Assembly (NCBI GenBank): GCA_037013495.1
Contig: CM072810.1
Coordinates: 28,053,843 to 28,117,842 of the forward strand
Length of the DNA stretch: 64,000 bases
Source: Hippophae tibetana
Lineage: Eukaryota > Streptophyta > Magnoliopsida > Rosales > Elaeagnaceae
Direction of reading: 5' to 3'
The position numbers and the translations under genes were made by a program. Each line of letters opens with the position of its first letter. The first letter of the stretch is position 1. The notes beneath the pieces were generated by a model. The model saw nothing but the letters and a program-made list of their open reading frames with translations. It made no database searches and had not been told where the DNA came from. This document shows positions 50,166 to 63,842 of the stretch, piece by piece.

Positions 50166-52656
50166 AGCAAGGTAATTTGGCATGAAAATGATACGGTAGT
50201 ATTGGAATGATTTTCTCAATCTAATTTTCTCTACTAATAGGTCCACCCAAGTTTTAAAAGTAGTTGATTACGTTTGAAAAATATGCAAAGACTTTGTCCA
50301 AAGTTACATGCTCTTGCATGATATGGATTTCAAAATTTCAATTAAACCATATAATTATAGATTTATTTCATTGTTGAAAGGCCTATATGAGTGGTCTCCA
50401 AAATGTTTTCATGGTCTTTTGAAGAAGTTTAATTATAAATTCAACTTAATAATCATTTTAGAGGTCGAATTACCTTTTTTTAATATCCCTAAAAAAGTGT
50501 TTCTTCTTCCTATGAAATTGAGTAAATCTCACTGCTAGTAGAGCCACTTTCGCTTCATTGAGATTCGAGTCATCATTTCTAACAATTGGGTCAAAAACAT
50601 GTTCACTCGAACCATTATTCTTGATGTCTTAAGAGCCAAGTTCTCTCCCTTCTCGAAAGTATATTACTCTGATCTTGCCCACTAGTGATGTAGTTCGAAT
50701 GCCTGCCCAACAGATTCATTTAACAGTAAGTTCAATTGGCTTATACATGGAATTAAGCAAGGTAATTTCACATGAAAATGATAAGGTAGTATTGGAATGA
50801 TTTTCTCAATCTAATTTTCCTACAAATAGGTCCACCCATGTTTTAAAAGTAGTTGATTACGTTTGAAAATATAAAAAGACTTTGTCCAAAGTGTCATCCT
50901 CTTGCATGATATAGATTTCAAAATTTACATTCAACTATATAATTCTAGATTTATTTTATTGTTGAAATGTGTATATGAGGTCTCCAAAATGTTTCATGTT
51001 CTTTTGAAGAAGTTTAATTTTAAATTCAACTTAATAATCATTTTAGAGGTCGAATTTCCTTTTTTTAATATCCCTAAAAAAGGGTTTCTTCTTCCTATGA
51101 AATTGAGTAAATCTCACGGCAAGTAGAGTCACTTTCTCTTCATTGAGATTAAGAGTCATCATTTCTAACAATTGGGTCAAAAACATGTTCGCTCAGACCA
51201 CTATCCTTGATGTTTGATGAGCCAAGTTCTCTCCTTTCTCGAAAGTATATTACTCTCATCTTGGCCACTAGTGATGTAGTTCGAATGCCTACCCAACAGA
51301 TTCATTTAACAGTAAGTTCAATTGGCTTATACATGGACTTAAGCAAGGTAATTTGGCATGAAAATGATAAGGTAGTATTGGAATGATTTTCTCAATCTAA
51401 TTTTCATTGCTAATAGGTCCACCCAAGTTTTAAAAGTAGTGGATTACGTTTGCAAAATATGCAAAGACTTTGTCCAAAGTTTCATCCTCTTGCATGATAT
51501 AGATTTCAAAATTTCCATTCAACCATAAAATTCTAGATTTATTTTATTGTTGAAATGCCTATATGAGTGGTCTCCAAAATGTTTCATGTTCTTTTGAAGA
51601 AGTTTAATTTTAAATTCAACTTAATAATCATTTTAGAGCTCAAATTGCCTTTTTTTAATATCCCTAAAAAAGGGTTTCTTCTTCCTATGAAATTGAGTAA
51701 ATCTCACTGCTAGTAGAGCCACTTTCGCTTCATTGAGATTCGAGTCATCATTTCTAATAATTGGGTCAAAAACATGTTCACTCGAACCACTATTCTTGAT
51801 GTCTTAAGAGCCAAGTTCTCTCCCTTCTCGAAAGTATATTACTCTGATCTTGCGCACTAGTGATGTAGTTCGAATGCCTGCCCAACAGATTCATTTAACA
51901 GTAAGTTCAATTGGCTTATACATGGAATTAAGCAAGGTAATTTAACATGAAAATGATAAGGTAGTATTGGAATGATTTTCTCAATCTAATTTTCCTACTA
52001 ATATGTCCACCCAAGTTTTAAAAGTAGTTGATTACGTTTGAAAATATAAAAAGACTTTGTCCACAGTGTCATCCTCTTGCATGATATAGATTTCAAAATT
52101 TACATTCAACTATATAATTCTAGATTTATTTTATTGTTGAAATGTGTATATGAGGTCTCCAAAATGTTTCATGTTCTTTTGAAGAAGTTTAATTTTAAAT
52201 TCAACTTAATAATCATTTTAGAGGTCGAATTTCCTTTTTTTAATATCCCTAAAAAGGGTTTCTTCTTCCTATGAAATTGAGTAAATCTCACGGCAAGTAT
52301 AGTCACTTTCTCTTCATTGAGATTAAGAGTCATCATTTCTAACAATTGGGTCAAAAACATGTTCGCTCAGACCACTATCCTTGATGTTTGATGAGCCAAG
52401 TTCTCTCCTTTCTCGAAAGTATATTACCCTCATCTTGGCCACTAGTGATGTAGTTCGAATGCCTACCCAACAGATTCATTTAACAGTAAGTTCAATTGGC
52501 TTATACATGGACTTAAGCAAGGTAATTTGGCATGAAAATGATAAGGTAGTATTGGAATGATTTTCTCAATCTAATTTTCATTGCTAATAGGTCCACCCAA
52601 GTTTTAAAAGTAGTGGATTACGTTTGCAAAATATGCAAAGACTTTGTCCAAAGTTT

Positions 52657-53830
52657 CATCCTCTTGCATGATATAGATTTCAAAATTTCCATTCAACCAT
52701 AAAATTCTAGATTTATTTTATTGTTGAAATGCCTATATGAGTGGTCTCCAAAATGTTTCATGTTCTTTTGAAGAAGTTTAATTTTAAATTCAACTTAATA
52801 ATCATTTTAGAGCTCAAATTGCCTTTTTTTAATATCCCTAAAAAAGGGTTTCTTCTTCCTATGAAATTGAGTAAATCTCACTGCTAGTAGAGCCACTTTC
52901 GCTTCATTGAGATTCGAGTCATCATTTCTAATAATTGGGTCAAAAACATGTTCACTCGAACCACTATTCTTGATGTCTTAAGAGCCAAGTTCTCTCCCTT
53001 CTCGAAAGTATATTACTCTGATCTTGCGCACTAGTGATGTAGTTCGAATGCCTGCCCAACAGATTCATTTAACAGTAAGTTCAATTGGCTTATACATGGA
53101 ATTAAGCAAGGTAATTTAACATGAAAATGATAAGGTAGTATTGGAATGATTTTCTCAATCTAATTTTCCTACTAATATGTCCACCCAAGTTTTAAAAGTA
53201 GTTGATTACGTTTGAAAATATAAAAAGACTTTGTCCACAGTGTCATCCTCTTGCATGATATAGATTTCAAAATTTACATTCAACTATATAATTCTAGATT
53301 TATTTTATTGTTGAAATGTGTATATGAGGTCTCCAAAATGTTTCATGTTCTTTTGAAGAAGTTTAATTTTAAATTCAACTTAATAATCATTTTAGAGGTC
53401 GAATTTCCTTTTTTTAATATCCCTAAAAAGGGTTTCTTCTTCCTATGAAATTGAGTAAATCTCACGGCAAGTATAGTCACTTTCTCTTCATTGAGATTAA
53501 GAGTCATCATTTCTAACAATTGGGACAAAAACATGTTCGCTCAGACCACTATCCTTGATGTTTGATGAGCCAAGTTCTCTCCTTTCTCGAAAGTATATTA
53601 CTCTCATCTTGGCCACTAGTGATGTAGTTCGAATGCCTACCCAACAGATTCATTTAACAGTAAGTTCAATTGGCTTATACATGGACTTAAGCAAGGTAAT
53701 TTGGCATGAAAATGATAAGGTAGTATTGGAATGATTTTCTCAATCTAATTTTCATTGCTAATAGGTCCACCCAAGTTTTAAAAGTAGTGGATTACGTTTG
53801 CAAAATATGCAAAGACTTTGTCCAAAGTTT
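52657..53830 (+). repeat. Extra F-C' dimer (1,174 bp) in copy e
   Basis: This pair is a near-perfect tandem duplicate of 51,483-52,656. Differences are few, for example GGGACAAAAAC at about 53,522 in place of GGGTCAAAAAC, and TTACCCTCATC at 52,425 in the earlier copy only. It shows that the C-F pair is a unit of copy-number change. Confidence 0.87.
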
Positions 53831-54419
53831 CATCCTCTTGCATGATATAGATTTCAAAATTTCCATTCAACTATAAAATTCTAGATTTATTTTATTGTTG
53901 AAATGCCTATATGAGTGGTCTCCAAAATATTTCATGTTCTTTTGAAGAAGTTTAATTTTAAATTCAACTTAATAATCATTTTAGAGCTCAAATTGCCTTT
54001 TTTTAATATCCCTAAAAAAGGGTCTCTTCTTCCTATGAAATTTAGTAAATCTCACGGCAAGTAGAGCCACTTTCGCTTCATTGAGATTAGAGTCATCATT
54101 TCTAACAATTGGGTCAAAAACATGTTCACTCGAACCACTATTCTTGATATCTTAAGAGCCAAGTTCTCTCCCTTCTCGAAAGTATATTACTCTGATCTTG
54201 CCCACTAGTGATGTAGTTCGAATGCCTGCCCAACAGATTCATTTAACAGTAATTTCAATTGGCTTATACATGGAATTAAGGAAGGTAATTTCACATGAAA
54301 ATGATAAGGTAGTATTGGAATGATTTTCTCAATCTAATTTTCTTTGCTAATAGGTTCACCCAAGTTTTAAAAGTAGTTGATTACGTTTGAAAAATATGCA
54401 AAGAGTTTGTCCAAAGTTT

Positions 54420-55599
54420 CATCCTCTTGCATGATATAGATTTCCAAATGTCCATTCAACTATATAATTCTAGATTTATTTTATTGTTGAAATGCCTATA
54501 TGAGTGGTCTCCAAAATGTTTCATGTTCTTTTGAAGAAGTTTAATTTTAAATTCAACTTAATAATCATTTTAGAGCTCGAATTACCTTTTTTTTAATATC
54601 CCTAAAAAAGGGTTTCTTCTTCCTATGAAATTTAGTAAATCTCACGGCAAGTAGAGCCACTTTCTCTTCATTGAGATTAAGAGTCATCATTTCTAACAAT
54701 TGGGTCAAAAACATGTTCGCTCAGACCACTATCCTTGATGTTTGATGAGCCAAGTTCTCTCCTTTCTCGAAAGTATATTACTCTCATCTTGGCCACAAGT
54801 GATGCTGTTTGAATGGCAGGCCTACATATTCATTTAACAGTATGTTCAATTGGCTTGTACATGGAGTTAAGCAAGGTAATTTGGCATGAAAATGATACGG
54901 CAGTATTGGAATGATTTTCTCAATCTAATTTTCTCTACTAATAGGTCCACCCAAGTTTTAAAAGTAGTGGATTACGTTTGCAAAATATGCAAAGACTTTG
55001 TCCAAAGTTTCATCCTCTTGCATGATATAGATTTCAAAATTTCCATTCAACTATAAAATTCTAGATTTATTTTATTGTTGAAATGCCTATATGAGTGGTC
55101 TCCAAAATGTTTCATGTTCTTTTGAAGAAGTTTAATTTTAAATTCAACTTAATAATCATTTTAGAGCTCAAATTGCCTTTTTTTAATATCCCTAAAAAAG
55201 GGTCTCTTCTTCCTATGAAATTTAGTAAATCTCACGGCAAGTAGAGCCACTTTCGCTTCATTGAGATTAGAGTCATCATTTCTAACAATTGGGTCAAAAA
55301 CATGTTCACACGAACCACTATTCTTGATATCTTAAGAGCCAAGTTCTCTCCCTTCTCGAAAGTATATTACTCTGATCTTGCCCACTAGTGATGTAGTTCG
55401 AATGCCTGCCCAACAGATTCATTTAACAGTAATTTCAATTGGCTTATACATGGAATTAAGGAAGGTAATTTCACATGAAAATGATAAGGTAGTATTGGAA
55501 TGATTTTCTCAATCTAATTTTCTTTGCTAATAGGTTCACCCAAGTTTTAAAAGTAGTTGATTACGTTTGAAAAATATGCAAAGAGTTTGTCCAAAGTTT
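54420..55599 (+). repeat. E-F dimeric HOR, copy 1
   Basis: E at 54420 (ATTTCCAAATGTCC head, C-type middle TTAAGAGTC and CTCAGACC, E-type tail GGCAGGCCTACATATT) and F at 55011. It is one base longer than later copies (six-A run before GGG). The flank entering it has TTCACTCGAACC where later dimers have TTCACACGAACC. Confidence 0.88.
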
Positions 55600-56778
55600 C
55601 ATCCTCTTGCATGATATAGATTTCCAAATGTCCATTCAACTATATAATTCTAGATTTATTTTATTGTTGAAATGCCTATATGAGTGGTCTCCAAAATGTT
55701 TCATGTTCTTTTGAAGAAGTTTAATTTTAAATTCAACTTAATAATCATTTTAGAGCTCGAATTACCTTTTTTTTAATATCCCTAAAAAGGGTTTCTTCTT
55801 CCTATGAAATTTAGTAAATCTCACGGCAAGTAGAGCCACTTTCTCTTCATTGAGATTAAGAGTCATCATTTCTAACAATTGGGTCAAAAACATGTTCGCT
55901 CAGACCACTATCCTTGATGTTTGATGAGCCAAGTTCTCTCCTTTCTCGAACGTATATTACTCTCATCTTGGCCACAAGTGATGATGTTTGAATGGCAGGC
56001 CTACATATTCATTTAACAGTATGTTCAATTGGCTTGTACATGGAGTTAAGCAAGGTAATTTGGCATGAAAATGATACGGCAGTATTGGAATGATTTTCTC
56101 AATCTAATTTTCTCTACTAATAGGTCCACCCAAGTTTTAAAAGTAGTGGATTACGTTTGCAAAATATGCAAAGACTTTGTCCAAAGTTTCATCCTCTTGC
56201 ATGATATAGATTTCAAAATTTCCATTCAACTATAAAATTCTAGATTTATTTTATTGTTGAAATGCCTATATGAGTGGTCTCCAAAATGTTTCATGTTCTT
56301 TTGAAGAAGTTTAATTTTAAATTCAACTTAATAATCATTTTAGAGCTCAAATTGCCTTTTTTTAATATCCCTAAAAAAGGGTCTCTTCTTCCTATGAAAT
56401 TTAGTAAATCTCACGGCAAGTAGAGCCACTTTCGCTTCATTGAGATTAGAGTCATCATTTCTAACAATTGGGTCAAAAACATGTTCACACGAACCACTAT
56501 TCTTGATATCTTAAGAGCCAAGTTCTCTCCCTTCTCGAAAGTATATTACTCTGATCTTGCCCACTAGTGATGTAGTTCGAATGCCTGCCCAACAGATTCA
56601 TTTAACAGTAATTTCAATTGGCTTATACATGGAATTAAGGAAGGTAATTTCACATGAAAATGATAAGGTAGTATTGGAATGATTTTCTCAATCTAATTTT
56701 CTTTGCTAATAGGTTCACCCAAGTTTTAAAAGTAGTTGATTACGTTTGAAAAATATGCAAAGAGTTTGTCCAAAGTTT
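55600..56778 (+). repeat. E-F dimeric HOR, copy 2
   Basis: E at 55600 and F at 56190, period 1,179 bp. Private changes are TCGAACGTATATT (55,947) and GTGATGATGTTTG (55,979). Confidence 0.9.
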
Positions 56779-57957
56779 CATCCTCTTGCATGATATAGAT
56801 TTCCAAATGTCCATTCAACTATATAATTCTAGATTTATTTTATTGTTGAAATGCCTATATGAGTGGTCTCCAAAATGTTTCATGTTCTTTTGAAGAAGTT
56901 TAATTTTAAATTCAACTTAATAATCATTTTAGAGCTCGAATTACCTTTTTTTTAATATCCCTAAAAAGGGTTTCTTCTTCCTATGAAATTTAGTAAATCT
57001 CACGGCAAGTAGAGCCACTTTCTCTTCATTGAGATTAAGAGTCATCATTTCTAACAATTGGGTCAAAAACATGTTCGCTCAGACCACTATCCTTGATGTT
57101 TGATGAGCCAAGTTCTCTCCTTTCTCGAAAGTATATTACTCTCATCTTGGCCACAAGTGATGCTGTTTGAATGGCAGGCCTACATATTCATTTAACAGTA
57201 TGTTCAATTGGCTTGTACATGGAGTTAAGCAAGGTAATTTGGCATGAAAATGATACGGCAGTATTGGAATGATTTTCTCAATCTAATTTTCTCTACTAAT
57301 AGGTCCACCCAAGTTTTAAAAGTAGTGGATTACGTTTGCAAAATATGCAAAGACTTTGTCCAAAGTTTCATCCTCTTGCATGATATAGATTTCAAAATTT
57401 CCATTCAACTATAAAATTCTAGATTTATTTTATTGTTGAAATGCCTATATGAGTGGTCTCCAAAATGTTTCATGTTCTTTTGAAGAAGTTTAATTTTAAA
57501 TTCAACTTAATAATCATTTTAGAGCTCAAATTGCCTTTTTTTAATATCCCTAAAAAAGGGTCTCTTCTTCCTATGAAATTTAGTAAATCTCACGGCAAGT
57601 AGAGCCACTTTCGCTTCATTGAGATTAGAGTCATCATTTCTAACAATTGGGTCAAAAACATGTTCACACGAACCACTATTCTTGATATCTTAAGAGCCAA
57701 GTTCTCTCCCTTCTCGAAAGTATATTACTCTGATCTTGCCCACTAGTGATGTAGTTCGAATGCCTGCCCAACAGATTCATTTAACAGTAATTTCAATTGG
57801 CTTATACATGGAATTAAGGAAGGTAATTTCACATGAAAATGATAAGGTAGTATTGGAATGATTTTCTCAATCTAATTTTCTTTGCTAATAGGTTCACCCA
57901 AGTTTTAAAAGTAGTTGATTACGTTTGAAAAATATGCAAAGAGTTTGTCCAAAGTTT
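56779..57957 (+). repeat. E-F dimeric HOR, copy 3
   Basis: E at 56779 and F at 57369. It looks like the consensus of the dimer array; I see no private change. Confidence 0.9.
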
Positions 57958-59136
57958 CATCCTCTTGCATGATATAGATTTCCAAATGTCCATTCAACTA
58001 TATAATTCTAGATTTATTTTATTGTTGAAATGCCTATATGAGTGGTCTCCAAAATGTTTCATGTTCTTTTGAAGAAGTTTAATTTTAAATTCAACTTAAT
58101 AATCATTTTAGAGCTCGAATTACCTTTTTTTTAATATCCCTAAAAAGGGTTTCTTCTTCCTATGAAATTTAGTAAATCTCACGGCAAGTAGAGCCACTTT
58201 CTCTTCATTGAGATTAAGAGTCATCATTTCTAACAATTGGGTCAAAAACATGTTCGCTCAGACCACTATCCTTGATGTTTGATGAGCCAAGTTCTCTCCT
58301 TTCTCGAAAGTATATTACTCTCATCTTGGCCACAAGTGATGCTGTTTGAATGGCAGGCCTACATATTCATTTAACAGTATGTTCAATTGGCTTGTACATG
58401 GAGTTAAGCAAGGTAATTTGGCATGAAAATGATACGGCAGTATTGGAATGATTTTCTCAATCTAATTTTCTCTACTAATAGGTCCACCCAAGTTTTAAAA
58501 GTAGTGGATTACGTTTGCAAAATATGCAAAGACTTTGTCCAAAGTTTCATCCTCTTGCATGATATAGATTTCAAAATTTCCATTCAACTATAAAATTCTA
58601 GATTTATTTTATTGTTGAAATGCCTATATGAGTGGTCTCCAAAATGTTTCATGTTCTTTTGAAGAAGTTTAATTTTAAATTCAACTTAATAATCATTTTA
58701 GAGCTCAAATTGCCTTTTTTTAATATCCCTAAAAAAGGGTCTCTTCTTTCTATGAAATTTAGTAAATCTCACGGCAAGTAGAGCCACTTTCGCTTCATTG
58801 AGATTAGAGTCATCATTTCTAACAATTGGGTCAAAAACATGTTCACACGAACCACTATTCTTGATATCTTAAGAGCCAAGTTCTCTCCCTTCTCGAAAGT
58901 ATATTACTCTGATCTTGCCCACTAGTGATGTAGTTCGAATGCCTGCCCAACAGATTCATTTAACAGTAATTTCAATTGGCTTATACATGGAATTAAGCAA
59001 GGTAATTTGGCATGAAAATGATACGGCAGTATTGGAATGATTTTCTCAATCTAATTTTCTTTGCTAATAGGTTCGCCCAAGTTTTAAAAGTAGTTGATTA
59101 CGTTTGAAAAATATGCAAAGAGTTTGTCCAAAGTTT
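57958..59136 (+). repeat. E-F dimeric HOR, copy 4
   Basis: E at 57958 and F at 58548. Its F has CTTCTTTCTATG, and the tail becomes AATTAAGCAAGG, TTGGCATG, GATACGGCAG and AGGTTCGCCC in place of AATTAAGGAAGG, TTCACATG, GATAAGG and AGGTTCACCC. All of these are shared only with copy 5. Confidence 0.9.
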
Positions 59137-60315
59137 CATCCTCTTGCATGATATAGATTTCCAAATGTCCATTCAACTATATAATTCTAGATTTATTTTA
59201 TTGTTGAAATGCCTATATGAGTGGTCTCCAAAATGTTTCATGTTCTTTTGAAGAAGTTTAATTTTAAATTCAACTTAATAATCATTTTAGAGCTCGAATT
59301 ACCTTTTTTTTAATATCCCTAAAAAGGGTTTCTTCTTCCTATGAAATTTAGTAAATCTCACGGCAAGTAGAGCCACTTTCTCTTCATTGAGATTAAGAGT
59401 CATCATTTCTAACAATTGGGTCAAAAACATGTTCGCTCAGACCACTATCCTTGATGTTTGATGAGCCAAGTTCTCTCCTGTCTCGAAAGTATATTACTCT
59501 CATCTTGGCCACAAGTGATGCTGTTTGAATGGCAGGCCTACATATTCATTTAACAGTATGTTCAATTGGCTTGTACATGGAGTTAAGCAAGGTAATTTGG
59601 CATGAAAATGATACGGCAGTATTGGAATGATTTTCTCAATCTAATTTTCTCTACTAATAGGTCCACCCAAGTTTTAAAAGTAGTGGATTACGTTTGCAAA
59701 ATATGCAAAGACTTTGTCCAAAGTTTCATCCTCTTGCATGATATAGATTTCAAAATTTCCATTCAACTATAAAATTCTAGATTTATTTTATTGTTGAAAT
59801 GCCTATATGAGTGGTCTCCAAAATGTTTCATGTTCTTTTGAAGAAGTTTAATTTTAAATTCAACTTAATAATCATTTTAGAGCTCAAATTGCCTTTTTTT
59901 AATATCCCTAAAAAAGGGTCTCTTCTTTCTATGAAATTTAGTAAATCTCACGGCAAGTAGAGCCACTTTCGCTTCATTGAGATTAGAGTCATCATTTCTA
60001 ACAATTGGGTCAAAAACATGTTCACACGAACCACTATTCTTGATATCTTAAGAGCCAAGTTCTCTCCCTTCTCGAAAGTATATTACTCTGATCTTGCCCA
60101 CTAGTGATGTAGTTCGAATGCCTGCCCAACAGATTCATTTAACAGTAATTTCAATTGGCTTATACATGGAATTAAGCAAGGTAATTTGGCATGAAAATGA
60201 TACGGCAGTATTGGAATGATTTTCTCAATCTAATTTTCTTTGCTAATAGGTTCGCCCAAGTTTTAAAAGTAGTTGATTACGTTTGAAAAATATGCAAAGA
60301 GTTTGTCCAAAGTTT
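59137..60315 (+). repeat. E-F dimeric HOR, copy 5
   Basis: E at 59137 and F at 59727. It shares every copy-4 private mark, so copies 4 and 5 are sister duplicates. CTCCTGTCTCG (59,476) is private. Confidence 0.9.
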
Positions 60316-63300
60316 CATCCTCTTGCATGATATAGATTTCCAAATGTCCATTCAACTATATAATTCTAGATTTATTTTATTGTTGAAATGCCTATATGAG
60401 TGGTCTCCAAAATGTTTCATGTTCTTTTGAAGAAGTTTAATTTTAAATTCAACTTAATAATCATTTTAGAGCTCGAATTACCTTTTTTTTAATATCCCTA
60501 AAAAAGGGTTTCTTCTTCCTATGAAATTTAGTAAATCTCACGGCAAGTAGAGCCACTTTCTCTTCATTGAGATTAGAGTCATCATTTCTAACAATTGGGT
60601 CAAAAACATGTTCGCTCGGACCTCTATCCTTGATGTCTTATGAGCCAAGTTCTCTCCCATCTCGAAAGTATATTACTCTCATCTTGGCCACAAGTGATGC
60701 TGTTTGAATGGCAGGCCTACATATTCATTTAAAAGTATGTTCAATTGGCTTGTACATGGAGTTAAGCAAGGTAATTTGGCATGAAAATGATACGGTAGTA
60801 TTGGAATGATTTTCTCAATCTAATTTTCTCTACTAATAGGTCCACCCACATTTAAAAGTAGTTGATTACGTTTGAAAAATATGCAAAGACTTTGTCCAAA
60901 GTTACATGCTCTTGCATGATATGGATTTCAAAATTTCAATTAAACTATATAATTATAGATTTATTTCATTGTTGAAAGGCCTATATGAGTGGTCTCCAAA
61001 ATGTTTCATGGTCTTTTGAAGAAGTTTAATTATAAATTCAACTTAATAATCATTTTAGAGGTCGAATTACCTTTTTTTAATATCCCTAAAAAAGGGTTTC
61101 TTCTTCCTATGAAATTGAGTAAATCTCAATGCTAGTAGAGCCACTTTCGCTTCATTGAGATTCGAGTCATCATTTCTAATAATTGGGTCAAAAACATGTT
61201 CACTCGAACCACTATTCTTGATGTCTTAAGAGCCAAGTTCTCTCCCTTCTCCAAAGTATATTACTCTGATCTTGCGCACTAGTGATGTAGTTCGAATGCC
61301 TGCCCAACAGATTCATTTAACAGTAAGTTCAATTGGCTTATACATGGAATTAAGCAAGGTAATTTAACATGAAAATGATAAGGTAGTATTGGAATAATTT
61401 TCTCAATCTAATTTTCCTACTAATATGTCCACCCAAGTCTTAAAAGTAGTTGATTACGTTTGAAAATATAAAAAGACTTTGTCCAAAGTGTCATCTTCTT
61501 GCATGATATAGATTTCAAAATTTACATTCAACTATATAATTCTAGATTTATTTTATTGTTGAAATGTGTATATGAGGTCTCCAAAATGTTTCATGTTCTT
61601 TTGAAGAAGTTTAATTTTAAATTCAACTTAATAATCATTTTAGAGGTCGAATTTCCTTTTCTTAATATCCCTAAAAAAGGGTTTCTTCTTCCTATGAAAT
61701 TGAGTAAATCTCACGGCAAGTATAGTCACTTTCTCTTCATTGAGATTAAGAGTCATCATTTCTAACAATTGGGTCAAAAACATGTTCGCTCAGACCACTA
61801 TCCTTGATGTTTGATGAGCCAAGTTCTCTCCTTTCTCGAAAGTATATTACTCTCATCTTGGCCACTAGTGATGTAGTTCGAATGCCTACCCAACAGATTC
61901 ATTTAACAGTAAGTTCAATTGGCTTATACATGGACTTAAGCAAGGTAATTTGCATGAAAATGATAAGGTAGTATTGGAATGATTTTCTCAATCTAATTTT
62001 CTTTGCTAATAGGTCCACCCAAGTTTTAAAAGTAGTGGATTACGTTTGCAAAATATGCAAAGACTTTGTCCGAAGTTTCATCCTCTTGCATGATATAGAT
62101 TTCAAAATTTCCATTCAACTATAAAATTCTAGATTTATTTTATTGTTGAAATGCCTATATGAGTGGTCTCCAAAATGTTTCATGTTCTTTTGAAGAAGTT
62201 TAATTTTAAATTCAACTTAATAATCATTTTAGAGCTCAAATTGCCTTTTTTTAATATCCCTAAAAAAGGGTTTCTTCTTCCTATGAAATTGAGTAAATCT
62301 CACGGCAAGTAGAGCCACTTTCGCTTCATTGAGATTCGAGTCATCATTTCTAATAATTGGGTCAAAAACATGTTCACTCGAACCACTATTCTTGATGTCT
62401 TAAGAGCCAAGTTCTCTCCCTTCTCGAAAGTATATTACTCTGATCTTGCGCACTAGTGATGTAGTTCGAATGCCTGCCCAACAGATTCATTTAACAGTAA
62501 GTTCAATTGGCTTATACATGGAATTAAGCAAGGTACTTTAACATGAAAATGATAAGGTAGTATTGGAATGATTTTCTCAATCTAATTTTCCTACTAATAT
62601 GTCCACCCAAGTTTTAAAAGTAGTTGATTACGTTTGAAAATATAAAAAGACTTTTTCCAAAGTGTCATCCTCTTGCATGATATAGATTTCAAAATTTACA
62701 TTCAACTATATAATTCTAGATTTATTTTATTGTTGAAATGTGTATATGAGGTCTCCAAAATGTTTCATGTTCTTTTGAAGAAGTATAATTTTAAATTCAA
62801 CTTAATAATCATTTTAGAGGTCGAATTTCCTTTTTTTAATATCCCTAAAAAAGGGTTTCTTCTTCCTATGAAATTGAGTAAATCTCACGGCAAGTATAGT
62901 CACTTTCTCTTCATTGAGATTAAGAGTCATCATTTCTAACAATTGGGTCAAAAACATGTTCGCTCAGACCACTATCCTTGATGTTTGATGAGCCAAGTTC
63001 TCTCCTTTCTCGAAAGTATATTACTCTCATCTTGGCCACTAGTGATGTAGTTCGAATGCCTACCCAACAGATTCATTTAATAGTAAGTTCAATTGGCTTA
63101 TACATGGACTTAAGCAAGGTAATTTGGCATGAAAATGATAAGGTAGTATTGGAATGATTTTCTCAATCTAATTTTCATTGCTAATAGGTCCACCCAAGTT
63201 TTAAAAGTAGTGGATTACGTTTGCAAAATATGCAAAGACTTTGTCCAAAGTTTCATCCTCTTGCATGATATAGATTTCAAAATTTCCATTCAACTATAAA

Positions 63301-63842
63301 ATTCTAGATTTATTTTATTGTTGAAATGCCTATATGAGTGGTCTCCAAAATGTTTCATGTTCTTTTGAAGAAGTTTAATTTTAAATTCAACTTAATAATC
63401 ATTTTAGAGCTCAAATTGCCTTTTTTTAATATCCCTAAAAAAGGGTCTCTTCTTCCTATGAAATTTAGTAAATCTCACGGCAAGTAGAGCCACTTTCGCT
63501 TCATTGAGATTAGAGTCATCATTTCTACCAATTGGGTCAAAAACATGTTCACTCGAACCACTATTCTTGATATCTTAAGAGCCAAGTTCTCTCCCTTCTC
63601 GAAAGTATATTACTCTGATCTTGCCCACTAGTGATGTAGTTCGAATGCCTGCCCAACAGATTCATTTAACAGTAATTTCAATTGGCTTATACATGGAATT
63701 AAGGAAGGTAATTTCACATGAAAATAATAAGGTAGTATTGGAATGATTTTCTCAATCTAATTTTCTTTGCTAATAGGTTCACCCAAGTTTTAAAAGTAGT
63801 TGATTACGTTTGAAAAATATGCAAAGAGTTTGTCCAAAGTTT
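60316..63842 (+). repeat. Octamer-family segment E-B*-C-F-C-F'
   Basis: Starts are E 60316, B* 60905, C 61492, F 62079, C 62666, F' 63254. The D-B pair expected before E is absent because the E-F dimer array abuts it. The F' monomer ends in the same B-type tail as the one at 53,831, and is again followed by an E with the ATTTCCAAATGTCC head. Confidence 0.87.
60342..62965 (+). repeat. Long-range duplicated block, copy 2
   Basis: Near-copy of 26,802-29,426. The right border is sharp: 62,966 continues as C (CTCAGACC) whereas copy 1 switches to CTCGGACC. The left border lies between 60,342 and about 60,575, since 60,341 still has the dimer-type C. Private to this copy are CCCACATTTAAAAG (60,846), AAGTCTTAAAAG (61,436) and CACGGCAAGTAGAGCC at 62,303, where copy 1 has CACTGCTAGTAGAGCC. 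Confidence 0.85.

Larger units (their letters stand above)
48539..54419 (+). repeat. Expanded octamer, copy e (10 monomers)
   Basis: Starts are D 48539, B 49128, E 49717, B* 50307, C 50895, F 51483, C' 52070, F 52657, C' 53244, F' 53831. The length of 5,881 bp equals the octamer plus one additional F-C' pair. The E monomer has a replaced tail (see the tract entry), and F' ends with a B-type tail leading directly into the E-F dimer array. Confidence 0.87.
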
